64,000 nucleotides of DNA from Letharia columbiana (lineage: Eukaryota; Ascomycota; Lecanoromycetes; Lecanorales; Parmeliaceae), in contig NW_023501070.1 in the NCBI RefSeq assembly GCF_014066305.1, positions 124,001 through 188,000 on the forward strand. The letters run 5' to 3'. Every line of letters begins with the position of its first letter. The first letter of the stretch is position 1. Positions 22,345 to 33,257 of this stretch are shown in pieces. A program made the translations under genes and the position numbers. The notes under the pieces are model-generated. The model ran no database searches and was not told where the DNA came from. It saw nothing but the letters and a program-made list of their open reading frames with translations.

Positions 22345-22489
22345 TAAGGATGGGTTCTACATTTGAAATATATTTTTCCACCATTTGGGTGGAGTGGTCG
22401 GCCGGATTGGGGGCCTGGGGGTCGATCCGTGGCTTGGGTACCGGTCAGTGTTGTTTGGGAGGTCGGTGTTGTTTGAGGGGTTTGGGGTT

Positions 22490-22795
22490 AGGGGGGGAAA
22501 GGAAAGAGGGAGAGAAAAGGAAAGAGAGAGAAAGAAGAGAAAAGAGAAAAGAGAGAGGAAAGAGAGAGAAAAATGAAAAGAGAGAAGAGAGAGAAAAAGG
22601 AAAAGAAAGAGAAAAGAGAGAGAAAAGGAAAAGAAAGAGAAAAGGAAAAGAAAAAAAGAAAAGAAGAGAAGAGAAGAGAAAAGAAAAGAGAAAACGGAAA
22701 AGGAAAACGGACAGAAGAAAAGAAAAGAAAAGAAAAGAAAAGAAAAGAAAAGAGAGAGAAAACGGAAAGGAAAACAGAAGAGAAGAGAAAGACTC
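22490..22795 (+). repeat. homopurine (GA-rich) tract of about 300 bp
   Basis: Apart from rare C or T the plus strand is only A and G, with irregular aaaag and gagag units. Open frames through it (Lys/Arg/Glu or Phe/Ser/Leu only) are composition artefacts. Such mirror-like purine runs can form triplex DNA. A G-rich mirror of ggggag units follows near 22980-23015. I see no gene between 22345 and 23388. Confidence 0.85.
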
Positions 22796-23388
22796 TCTCT
22801 TGGCATTGACGTCCCGGGTCTTTCGTCCCAGTCGATCTATTCACTACAATACTTCCATCGATTCCGACTGTCAGAGGATACCCGGGTTCGCGATATCAAG
22901 CGCTTTGCATATTACAGGTGAGAGTTTTTTGGGGTTCCGAGTGCGATTGTTGGGTGGAAATTTGAATGTATCGAGTGGGAGAAGGGGAGGGGGGAGGGGG
23001 AGGGGGGAGGGGGATGCGGAGATAATTGGCGTATATGCTATGGGATTACTGTACAGAGTTTGAATCCTATAGGTGGGTTGTCTAAAGTACATCAATGGTG
23101 ATAGATATCGAATGTTATTCGCCATGTCGAAATTCGATGGTTGAAGATTACCTTACGCCGAGGAAAAATAAGCTTGGATTTCTTCTTGACAGGTTTATTT
23201 TTGTGTTACTATTCTCTTCTGTCTTGATTAGATATATAACGACGATCGTATATCGCTCATCAATCGTTGGTAATGAAATGCGAACACGATAAAAGGGCAG
23301 CTCTTCCCAGATACCTGATCGAGATGGGGGGCAAATACGTAAAGGTCTACACTGGACCGCCTGATTGTGATTCTGAACCATCTCTCGT

Positions 23389-24600
23389 ATGGCCACTACG
23401 GTCGTTATACCGGTGCTGGGCGATATGAGCTTCGTGCAGCTTGTGATCTACAGGCTGGCTTTACTTGTCTTGTTCATTCTCATCCGACAGCGCTATTTCT
23501 CCGTCATCAGCGATATACCCGGTCCTGTTTTGGGCACCTGCTTCCAGCTCTGGGAGATTTGTAGGGGCCGTTTCAATGAGAAACTGGCTCGCCTCCACAG
23601 AGAACACGGCATGATACCTATCGTCATTCATCGCACTCGCTGCTGATGTCGTCAGGACCCTTTGTGCGCGTCAGCTACAACGAAGTCAGTATCGACCACC
23701 CAGAAGCTCTACAGATGCTTGCGGCCCCACTGTGGAAATCAAACTGGTACAAACTCTTCGCAGTACCCAACAGTACCGACAATAGCCTCATGTCCGAGTG
23801 CGATCCGAAGAGATACGCAATAATGCGCAGCAACCTGGCATCTGGCTTTTTCGGGCTCAAGCGTGATGAAAAGCGAACCGTTCATGGACAAGACAATCCA
23901 GCTGCTGGAACAGCGCCTCGACGAGCTCAGCCAGCAGAAGAAGCCTTTTGAACTCGGCCTCTAGCTCCACTTTCTCACGTGGGACATCATGGGCGAAGTC
24001 ACGTTCTCCACGCGCGTCGGCTTCCTCGACCGAGGCCGCGACATCGGAAACTCAATCGAGAACAACTCCGGCCTGGCCCTCTACGTCACGTCGACCGCGT
24101 ACGCGCACTGGCTACACACCCTCCTCCTCGGCAATCCCATTCTCCGCTGGCTTGATTTTCCAACCCAAAGAGCACACCTTCAACACGACCCTGAACGCCA
24201 TAGCTGCACGCGAGAAGAACACCGAAGCCAGAGCTGACATGACGGAGCAATGGATGGGCCAGCAGGCGCGATATCCCCATCGCATGACCGAGAAAGATGT
24301 CCTGTGCGGCGCTATGAGCAATCTGGGCGCCGGTGGCGACACGGTGGGATCGGTCCCGCAGGCTTCCTTTTACTACTTGCTGAAAGAAAACCCCGTCCAT
24401 CTGCGACGCCTGCGCGAAGAAGTCGACACCGCTCAAGCGGCAGGGCTACTGTCTCCGGTGGTCTCGAACGCCGGGGCGCTGTAGTTGCCGTATCTTCAAG
24501 CTTGCGTATGGGCCATTAATATCTGAGTCCGGAGGTTCTAAACGGTGGGCTGATTTCCAGTAGATTAAAGAGTCTCTTCGTCTCTACCCAGGCGCCCCCC
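23389..24600 (+). pseudogene. cytochrome P450 pseudogene, truncated after the K-helix
   Basis: Exon 1 has a membrane anchor (VIYRLALLVLFILI), the hinge ISDIPGPVLGTC and LARLHREH. Exon 2 joins across an apparent GC-AG intron (23609-23655) to GPFVRVSYNEVSIDHPEALQ. Later parts are PFMDKTIQLLEQRLDEL, FLTWDIMGEVTFSTRVGFLD, the I-helix oxygen motif AGGDTVGS, LLKENPVHLRRLREEV and, after another intron, the K-helix IKESLRLYPGAP with ExxR. Breaks are a shift in a T run near 23855, TAG at 23962-23964 where the family has Trp, a shift near 24155, and TAG at 24482-24484. The PERF region and the heme-binding Cys are absent because sequence after 24596 turns into homopolymers. The nonsense changes fit G-to-A/C-to-T mutation. 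Confidence 0.85.
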
Positions 24601-24703
24601 TTTCAATGGGGAGGGGGGAAAAAAAGGGGCCCCCCCCCCCGGGGAAAAAAAAAAAAAAAAAAAAAAAAAAGCCCCCCCCTCTCCCCCCCCCCCCGGCGGG
24701 GGG

Positions 24704-24743
<40 letters not shown>

Positions 24744-24795
24744 AACCCCCCCCCCCCCCCCCCCCTCTTTTTTTTTTTTCCCCCCCCCCCCCCCA
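24597..24795. other. homopolymer block, likely sequence or assembly artefact
   Basis: Almost the whole block is runs of one base: g, a, c, then 27 or more a, then long c, g, a, c, t and c runs. No ordinary genomic sequence in the window looks like this. It begins inside the P450 K-helix exon, so it may cover a gap or a region that could not be read. Frames through it (poly-Pro, poly-Gly, poly-Lys) are meaningless. Confidence 0.75.
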
Positions 24796-26894
24796 GTCCC
24801 ATACACCTGGCGTACCCTCTCCAATTTCAAGCAACAATTACAACCCAAAGCGCTGGCTCGGTGACGCCGCGACCGTGAAGCGAACGGAGAGATTCCCGAT
24901 TCCCGTGTGCCTCTGACTTGTTCCCTTTCCACTCAAGGCCGCGATCGAATCGGACGGGATCGTCCCAGTTCGGTCTCGGCTACGACGAACGGGAAGAAAA
25001 AAACGGGGGGGCCGGGGGGCTGTTTGTCACTTCGCCGAGTGGTTGGCCTGTATACGTGAAGAGGGGGGAGTGAAGCGGGTTCAATGGGTAGATTTCCCTG
25101 CCACTTATCAATATCTATCACACACGCTCCGTGCGTCCCATCATCACATACCCACCCTTGTACTTGAAAAGTCATTAGACACACCTCAATTTATATCATA
25201 CCAGACTCTGAAGAACACGAGCGAGCCGCATGCGTCATCCGTAGCCTCTCGCCGAGGGACTTAACCAAAAAACCTACCTACCTACCTACCGACCCATCCC
25301 ACCCTATCCGCGCGCAACAGCATCAAAGCCTACTCCCCTCAAATCCATCCAGCTCTTTCGAATACCCTCATCCTCTCTCCACAGTACGAATACACACTCA
25401 TCCTCTCTCACAGTACGAATACGAAAACCCTCACTCCGGTCCGGAAGTATTCGCAGGTGCGAGCACGTAACGGCGAAGAGGTGCCGGTTCGTGGGCGAGG
25501 CCCGTCGCAGCGACTCGAGCGGGTCGAAGACGGGCCCAGTTGCCATGGTGGGGACATGACATTCTTGCGAGATAGGGGGGAAGCTGGGGTCTAAGCCGGC
25601 TAATTAGATGGCTGGCTGGCTGGCTCTTCGCATCGAGTCGGCCTGAGCGGGATTCTCTGAGTGCACTTTTGTGATTTTCTACAATAATGATGATGATAAT
25701 AATTCATACTCTACGTACGCAGCCAGCACCGTCACGTCGGCCCCACTCGGACGATTCTTTCCGAGGCGTGGGATCACCAAATTCACAAAGAAAGGGGTTG
25801 GGGGTAAGAAGGTACTGTAAGGTAGATGATTTTCCCCGCAAAAACCGCTTCGCTAGCTGCCGTGCCGTATTTCCCCCTTGCCCCGCTTTCTGACACTTGA
25901 CGAAACGCCTTTCTCCTCCGAAGTACTCGAGTCGGGCTCCGGGATACGCTCCTCAAAAGGACTTGAAATGACCGTAGTGGTCTAGCATCCTCCGGGTTGG
26001 ATTGGCGTTTCCGCGAAGCAGACGAAGGAATCGTGGCGGCAGCTCGTACCTTTGGTTGTCGAAGATGAGGGCCTTTTCTCAAGGAGCCAGCCTCTATTCT
26101 TACCCTGAGCCGATTGACCTGGTGGAGAAGCGGAGGTTGGTACCAGTTGCCTTGAAAGTCAATGCTCTCTTACTTTTCGGATATTTTGCCATGCAACAAG
26201 AAGATCTTCGCCAAAGTCCTAGAACTTCCTTCAACCCTACCCCACTTCCCCAGGATTCGAGACGTTGGATTCAATGCGGGGAAGTGTTCTTCACCTATTA
26301 TTATTCGTGCGGCATCCTCCTCCGTCTTTGATGCCATGCATATGCTCCTGTTTTGCCGACTTTATTCTGCTTGTAACTTGTTAACCCTCTCCACGTTGCT
26401 AATATGATCGACGCGTCCTTTCCTCCATCCACTACCAATACCAAGCTCTTCCCTCATTGGCCAATGCCTGACAGAGTTACAAACCCCTCCAATCGTGCTT
26501 CTTTGAACATTCCCAGCATCTTCGAGTCGGGCCTGCCTAGATGGGTTTGGAACCATGCTAGTCTTGCAGCACTCGCACGCTTCTTACTATAATCGGACAC
26601 TGTCGGTTTGGACGCGGAGAACCCCACAATCTAACTTTGCCAAATGCACTGCATTGAAATGTGAGATGCCAATCCAGGCTGACGAGGCTTCGCGGGGTTG
26701 GTCAGAGCTTATGCAAGGTGCTCATCTCTCCGCAAATCCATATGGCCGAAGGTGGGGCTTCTCCACGTCCGAGAGTGTCATATATGATACTCCTCTCACT
26801 CCTTTCGAAGCCTGCTCCTTTTCCTGAATAACCAACGAGGACGAACCGATCCATTAGACTCTTACACCGGTATCACTGAATACCATTACTCAAC
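24796..26894. other. no gene recognised; upstream region of alcohol oxidase
   Basis: I see only short frames without motifs. An acctacctacctacc run lies near 25270, a tggctggctggctgg-like run near 25610-25625 and an atgatgataat run near 25687. The last several hundred bases should hold the alcohol oxidase promoter; I see no obvious regulatory motif. Confidence 0.4.
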
Positions 26895-29291
26895 ATGACG
26901 ATCCCAGATGAGGTTGACATTATCGTGGCCGGAGGTAAGATCGACGTAGTCAGTGGCAGGACTTGGATAGAGGCTGACAACTTCTATAGGAGGCTCGTGC
27001 GGGTGTGTCGTCGCTGGTCGACTGGCGGCCCTCGACAGGAACCTCAAGGTCTTGTTGATCGAGGGAGGAGAGAACAACCTCAACAATCCATGGGTTCCAA
27101 TGTACGCTTTTTCTTAGCATTCGCATGGGATGCGTGACTGATCCACATAGGCCTGGCATATACCCCAAAAACATGAAGCTCGACTCAAAGACCGCTTCTT
27201 TCTACCACTCGAGACCTTCCAAATGGTTGGGTGGACGTAGGGCTATTGTGCCATGTGCCAACATCCTCGGCGGCGGATCTAGTATCAATTTCGTGGGCTG
27301 CCCCAGAACATTAGCGGAGCGGCCGATGCTAACTTGCGCACAGATGATGTACACACGAGCTAGTGCCTCCGACTATGATGACTTCCAGGCCGAGGGATGG
27401 AAGACCAAGGAACTCATTCCACTGATGAAAAAGCATGAGACGTACCAGCGTTCCTGTAATAATCGTGACATTCATGGTTTTGAGGGTCCTATCAAGGTCT
27501 CATTTGGCAACTATACGTACCCAATTGCATGGGACTTTCTACGTGCCACTGAATCACAGGGCATCCCCACCACCGACGATCTGGAGGACCTGACGACCGG
27601 GCACGGTGGTGAACATTGGCTCAAATGGATCAATAGGGACACGGGCCGTCGTTCGGACTCAGCCCATGGATACATCCATTCGAACATGAGGTGAACCAGG
27701 CCCTGCTCATGCCAAACAGTTCGCTGACTGTGAAGAATAGGAACCATGACAACCTCTACTTGATGTGCAACACCAAGATCGACAGAGTCATTATCGAAAA
27801 TGGCCGTGCCACAGCGATCCGCACGGTGCCCATGAAGCAGCTTGATGCAAACCAGGTACAGGAAAAAGTCATCAAAGCCCGCAAGCAGATCGTCATCTCC
27901 TGCGGCACTCTCAGCACACCGTTGGTGCTCCAGCGATCTGGCATTGGAGACCCCCAGAAACTCCAGAAAGCCGGCGTGAAATGCCAAGTTGACTTGCCCG
28001 GCGTTGGTCTCAACTTCCAAGACCACTACCTTACCTTCTCGGCCTACCGTGCCAAGCCTGACACTGAGAGCTTCGATGACTTTATCAGAGGTGATCCCGA
28101 GACGCAAAAGAAGGTCTATGACCAGTGGCAACTTAATGGCACGGGTCCGCTTGCCACTAATGGCATCGAAGCCGGCGTCAAGGTCAGACCTACCGAGGAG
28201 GAGCTGTCTCAGGACTACATGAAGGAATTCCGTCCCGGCTGGGACAGCTACTTCAAGCACAAGCCTGACAAGCCTGTCATGCATTACTCCGTCATCTCTG
28301 GGTCAGTCTATCTTCCCAACAGCCGGACAGTCTCAAGCTAATGCGACGCAGCTTCTTCGGAGATCACATGCTCATGCCGCAGGGCAAATTCTTCTCCATG
28401 TTCCACTTCTTGGAATATCCATTCTCGCGCGGCAGCACGCACATCCTCTCGCCTGATCCATACGATGCTCCAGACTTCGACGCCGGCTTCATGAACGACG
28501 AGCGTGATATGGCACCCATGGTCTGGGGCTACATTAAGTCCCGAGAGACAGCTCGCCGTATGGACGCGTATGCTGGAGAGGTCACTGATAAGCATCCGTA
28601 AGTCATCGCTCGTCTTTTCTCCTTTTCGTTCATGCTCTTGCTAAGACCTGATCCGCACCACAGATTCTTCGGCTACGACTCCCCAGCCCGCTCCGAAGAC
28701 CTGAACCTTCAAGACACCAAGGCTTACGGCGGCCCCAACCACCTCTCAGCAGGCATCCAGCACGGTAGCTGGTCCATCCACACCAAGCCTGGCAAAGCGC
28801 CCACGGACAGCTTCGTCACGAGCAGCCAGACGGCCAATATCAGAGAAGATCTCAAGTACACCAAAGAGGACATTGCGGCGGTTGAAGAGTGGGTCAAACG
28901 CCACGTGGAGACTACTTGGCACAGTGAGCCTCCCTTTCCTCTCCATGCCTGACCTATTCACAGTCCCACAATCCAAATACGTAAGCTGATCACCCCTTCA
29001 CCAGGTCTCGGCACGTGCTCCATGGCCCCCCGCGAAGGCAACTCCATCGTCAAACACGGCGTCCTGGACGAACGCCTCAACGTGCACGGCGTCAAAGGCC
29101 TCAAATGCGCCGACCTGTCCATCTGCCCCGACAACGTCGGCTGCAACACTTACAGCACGGCGCTGCTGATTGGCGAGAAGGCGGCTATGCTGATCGCGGA
29201 GGACCTCGGGTACAGTGGCGACGCGCTGAAGATGGAGGTGCCGGTGTGGCATCAGGGGACGTACGAGACCACGGGGAGAGCGAGACTGTGA
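26895..29291 (+). CDS. AOX: alcohol (methanol) oxidase, GMC family, 8 exons
   Basis: This FAD enzyme oxidises short primary alcohols to aldehydes with release of hydrogen peroxide. Exons are 26895-26934, 26990-27101, 27151-27292, 27344-27690, 27741-28301, 28352-28597, 28664-28923 and 29005-29291. All phases close and give 664 aa, the family length. The FAD motif spans the first intron (VAGG then GSCGCVVAGRL), followed by VLLIEGGENNLNNP, the GMC signature region GRRAIVPCANILGGGSSINF, a second GMC stretch SCGTLSTPLVLQRSGIGDP, LPGVGLNFQDHY, and a C-terminal block TCSMAPREGNSIVKHG and DNVGCNTYSTALLIGEKAAM. It ends ARL, a peroxisomal PTS1-like tripeptide. Intron 3 is 51 bp without stops, so its retention would insert 17 residues. 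No disruption is seen. Confidence 0.93.
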
Positions 29292-29916
29292 TGGTGGACG
29301 TGAGAGCTCGCGGGTCGTGATGGAATGGTTTGCGACATGAGGCTTTGTTTGAGTGATGGGTCATGGCTTGAGGATGGAAAATTGGTTTGATTGTTTGGTA
29401 CCTCAAATGCCATGTGGAGACCTTCTCTAACGAATTTGCTCGGCTGCGATCTGAACGGTATTTAATAAGGCGTACTTATGGATAGTTGTTCTCGTCGTAT
29501 CCCATCTCTTCTTCATGCATACTTTGCCAAGAGACGCTAATCGTATTTCACCACTAGTGTTGTAACGGAGATCCCGCTGCTAGCCTGGTATTCTATTGCT
29601 ATGTATCTCCAATCTCCAATCTCCATACCCAGTTATCTCCAATCTCCAATCTCCATACCCAGCGAGCAACGGCAGGATCAACCTCGCATTGAGCTTGGTT
29701 ACTTTGGGTGGACTTTTCGAGCAAAGATCGCTCAATGGCTCGCTCACTGGCCAAATAGGAGCCAAATAGGCTGACGACCCAGAGTCCATTACCACTTACA
29801 AAAAGTGTGGCCATCGCTCCGTCTTCCATGTCTGCACAAAGTTACAATTGTTGACCCTGTTATCTGAACCACCTGGCCCACGGTTTTGCTCGCCTATTTG
29901 GGAACCCACTTTGAAA
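29292..29916. other. no gene; contains a short tandem duplication
   Basis: Intergenic sequence between alcohol oxidase and the serine hydrolase. Apart from the duplication at about 29598-29661, I see nothing. Confidence 0.4.
29598..29661. repeat. two tandem copies of a 31-32 bp unit
   Basis: The phrase tatctccaatctccaatct followed by ccatacccag occurs twice in a row; each copy itself contains the doubled phrase tctccaa. It is a local tandem duplication. Confidence 0.8.
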
Positions 29917-31677
29917 ATGTTGCTCCCCAAAAGAGCCTTCTTTTTCAGCCTCTCCGCCTTGTCTGGTGCCGACCAGATCCCATTGACTGCTCCCGACGCT
30001 TCCCCGTTCACCCCAGACTTCGATAAGCTCGTCACAGATACTCTGGACTACTGGCATACTCCAGGCATCTCCGCTGCTGTGGTAGCTGGCGATAAGACGT
30101 TCAGCAAAGTATGCTCTCAACGGCTCAGGCAACAGGCCCACTAAAAGTCACAGGGCTACGGCATCGCGACCTTCCCTGACGAGAAGGTCACACCTTCCAC
30201 CCTCTTCTACACAGGCTCGACGACAAAGTCCTTCACCGCCGCAGCTGTCTCCCTTCTCATCGACGACACTGCCAATTCCAGCAATCCTCTGACATGGCAG
30301 ACTCCTCTTTCCTCCCTCATTCGCGAAGACTTCGTGTTGCCCGACGAGTGGGCCACTTCACACGTTACCCTCGAGGATGCTCTCTCCCATCGAACCGGCA
30401 TGCCTGACCATGACCTGAGTTGGGGGACCCTTAATACTACAGTTCGCGATGCAGTACGGAAGCTTCGTCATCTGCGGATGACGGCTGAGCCACGCACAAA
30501 ATGGCAATACTGCAACCTGATGTACATCACTATCACACACTTCATTGAGACTTATACAAGCAACTGGCTGAGTAACATCCTCCGGGATCGCATATGGGAG
30601 CCTTTGGGCATGAAGGATACCTTCTTTTCGCTATCGGATTCTAAAGCAGCTACGTATACCGGCAACGCTACCCTAGCTCGAGGATACGTATGGCTTAATC
30701 GAACCCAGGAATATCGCAGCGTATCTTACATGGATTCGGATGCTGTCTCTGGAGCTGGTGCAATAATATCCAATGTACTAGACTACGCCAAGTGGCTCCG
30801 GTGTATGATGACTATGGCTGCTCCACTCTCCCAGGCTGCACATAACTCCCTGCGCTTTCCGCGGATCAATATACCTGCCTTTGGCATCCAAAACACAGGA
30901 CTCAGAGTCGTCCACGGATATGCGCTGGGCTGGTTCATTAGCAACTATCGTGGAGAGGTTATGTTATGGCATACTGGTAGCCTCGGCGGTTTCGCAACCA
31001 TGATGGCTTACCTACCACGAAGAAATTGGGGGTTTACTATTATGGCCAACGATATGGAAGGTGGCAAGATCACTCACCAGATCCTGTCCTACCAATTGCT
31101 TGACGATCTGCTTGGGACACCGCAGAGTGAGCGGCTCTCCTGGAGTGCTACCATCGACTGGGACCTTCGGAATGCAACAGAGGTTCTTAGGGATCCTACA
31201 AAACACCTATATGCGGATGCACCCCTGGGAGATAATGCTATTCCACTGACTTTGTCTTTGAGTCATTATACCGGGGTACGACTCTATGCACGTCCCAAGA
31301 GTACACCGTGGTAGAAGCTAACTTATCATCAGAGATACACGCACCTTGGTTATCCCAATTTTACACTCATCACCAAAACCAACCTTGATCCGAGCCTGCA
31401 TATGGCAGGGGCGAACCATAAAGAGATACTCCACACTGACTCATATATGTTGAGTGGACCCGTCTCAATCGATTTTACACACGCCAGCGGCGAATATTTT
31501 GTGATTTACATCCGAATCCTCGAAGAGACAAGGCAGCCGGGCGACTACGAACCTATGCGCGATATGGTCTCAAAAGCCGAGTTTCGGCTTGGGGAGAATG
31601 GGGCGGTGAAAGAGCTAGGTTTGGGGCTGCAGCCAGAGATGGGCGATGATAAGATATGGTTTACAAAAGTCGAATGA
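29917..31677 (+). CDS. beta-lactamase-like serine hydrolase, secreted (3 exons)
   Basis: This belongs to the class C beta-lactamase/esterase/penicillin-binding-like family, in which a serine makes an acyl-enzyme. Exons are 29917-30108, 30154-31275 and 31333-31677, about 552 aa. The N-terminus MLLPKRAFFFSLSALSGA is a likely signal peptide. The nucleophile motif SxxK is in FYTGSTTKSFTAAAVSLL (STTK). The second motif Tyr-x-Asn is in WQYCNLMYITITHFIE (YCN), and a WHTGSLGGF segment replaces the KTG strand. Introns are 45 and 57 bp with canonical ends; the second joins SLSHYTG to RYTHLGYPNF. In fungi such proteins act as esterases, transesterases or lactonases; the substrate is unknown. All three motifs are intact. 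Confidence 0.88.
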
Positions 31678-32219
31678 TGGTGTGAAGAGTCAACATGTCG
31701 TAAGCTAAAGTTTCCTGGGCGCAATCTATCTACGTTGTGTGGTCACGATTCTTTGTGAATTGGGAACGAGAGATCTTCGAACGTACTTGGTCTCTCACTG
31801 TCCACGTCGCCAAACATCCGATTTGACGTTATATCACACTTGGACTTTCCCATATAGAAATGAGGAATTAATCGCATCCTTGGACATCGACATCCAATAG
31901 CATTCGTCGGTTTACCCGTCATACGTGACCTTTTAGCAACCGATTTGGCGCCGCTCGAACTCGATACTCCGTATACTCAAAGATATAAGGAGATATCCTA
32001 AGCTATTCGACAGTACTCGTTTTGGAAGATTCGACGCAGGTTCCGTGACGAAAAGTAATGGCGAAGAGAGGACTGTTTCGATCCGGCAGCGCTCAGACTT
32101 CGCTGTTGTGTGACCCACATTCCAAACAGACCCCGAGAAGATATCCCTTACACCATCTTAACCGTCGTTTCTCCACGGACCATGAGGCCGAAGCATCTAC
32201 CCCACTGAACGGCTGGAAT

Positions 32220-32406
32220 GACGTCCTATGTCGACATTTGTGTTGAGGCCGCTGCCGAGACATGGCAATTCAGATTCGCATCAGTCTTTCCAGGGGATTC
32301 AGGAAGCATCTAGGCCCGCAAGGCACCGATTAACATTCTTCACCTTCCCACCCATGCTTCCCGACGTCCTATATCGACATTTGCCGTGAGGCCGTTGCCG
32401 AGACAT
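32220..32406. repeat. 45-bp direct repeat, copies 142 bp apart
   Basis: Copies at about 32220-32264 and 32362-32406 share gacgtcctatNtcgacattt and gaggccgNtgccgagacatg with a few substitutions. Both lie upstream of the small secreted-protein gene. Their role is unknown. Confidence 0.75.
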
Positions 32407-32490
32407 GTAAATCTAGATACAGTTCCCAAGCTCCCACGTGCGTTGTTGTGGCCGTGCTACGTACAAGAGTGATTTGCCACCCGCCAGCGA

Positions 32491-32500
32491 GATATATAAA
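32491..32500 (+). promoter_or_regulatory. TATA-like element
   Basis: The sequence gatatataaa lies about 85-90 bp upstream of the ATG at 32583, a usual TATA position for a fungal gene. No other element was identified. Confidence 0.5.
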
Positions 32501-32582
32501 CTGCCATCATGTTCGCCAACATCTTGCTGCCTTCTCTTACCATTCACCTACAACAGCAGCTAGCCACTCCATCCCCACAATC

Positions 32583-33257
32583 ATGTACCCCATCGTTGTC
32601 CTCGCTCTCCTTCCCTTCCTCTCCTCCGCCATCCTCGTTTCCCCCCTCCAGTCCAACTCAAGCACTCCCTTCGTCCTCCGCGCCCTGAGACTCGGTTTCC
32701 CAATCCACCTGTCCACTTTGAACGCCAACGACGGCCACTTCTGGCTCGGCAAAGCAACCTCCTCATCCTGTCCCGCAGAGCCGAAAATGGACTGCCCAAC
32801 AGAGACCGAGACAGCCGTGGTGGTATCAGGCGACGGATACGCCACTCTGGCAAGCCCACCCACCTTAGCCCCCCCTACCCCACTGACCTCCCCACCATCC
32901 CTCTTCTAACCCCAACCCATCCAGGACACCCACGTCCCCTTCGGCCAATCCATCTACGTCGCCAAAGACGGCACCCTCTCCTTCACCGCCGCCCACGAAG
33001 AAGAAAAAGACGTCGCCGCCTCGACCGCCTACCCGGCCGGCTTCGCCTACGACCGCGACGCCCGATCCTTCACCTTCGCGGGGACGCCGTCGAAGGGCTG
33101 GCTCGCCTGTCCGGTCGCGGCGGAGAGCGGGGGCGGCGACGGGAAGGGGCCGTGGTTGGTGTATGCGGATCTCAAGCGGGGGGGGAAGACGGGGTGTTTG
33201 GCGTTTGAGGCCGGGGGGGTGGAGTATGGGGGGGTGGGGGTTTGGGAGTATGATTGA
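32583..33257 (+). CDS. small secreted protein of unknown function
   Basis: The protein is about 199 aa from exons 32583-32849 and 32925-33257. The leader MYPIVVLALLPFLSSAILVS is a typical signal peptide. The mature part has FVLRALRLGFPIHLSTLNAN, GHFWLGKATSSSCP, then after the intron THVPFGQSIYVAKDGTLSF, AAHEEEKDVAAST, GWLACPVAA and WLVYADLKRG. This pattern of short beta-strands resembles the cell-surface proteins often called IgE-binding-like in ascomycetes; I am moderately sure of that. The intron donor appears to be GC (ctg then gcaagc), with an acceptor in ccatccag. No GT donor gives a sensible join. The exon 2 DNA becomes very G-rich near the stop. Confidence 0.7.

Larger units (their letters stand above)
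31678..32582. other. no gene; contains a direct repeat
   Basis: No coding pattern is seen. The stretch contains the 45-bp direct repeat listed separately and the TATA-like promoter of the secreted-protein gene. Confidence 0.45.

Noticed and set aside
22350..23063. Lys/Arg/Glu-rich frame and its Phe/Ser/Leu-rich complement
   Set aside because: They are translations of a homopurine tract.
24565..24932. Several Gly-, Pro- and Lys-rich frames
   Set aside because: They are produced by the homopolymer block and have no biological meaning.
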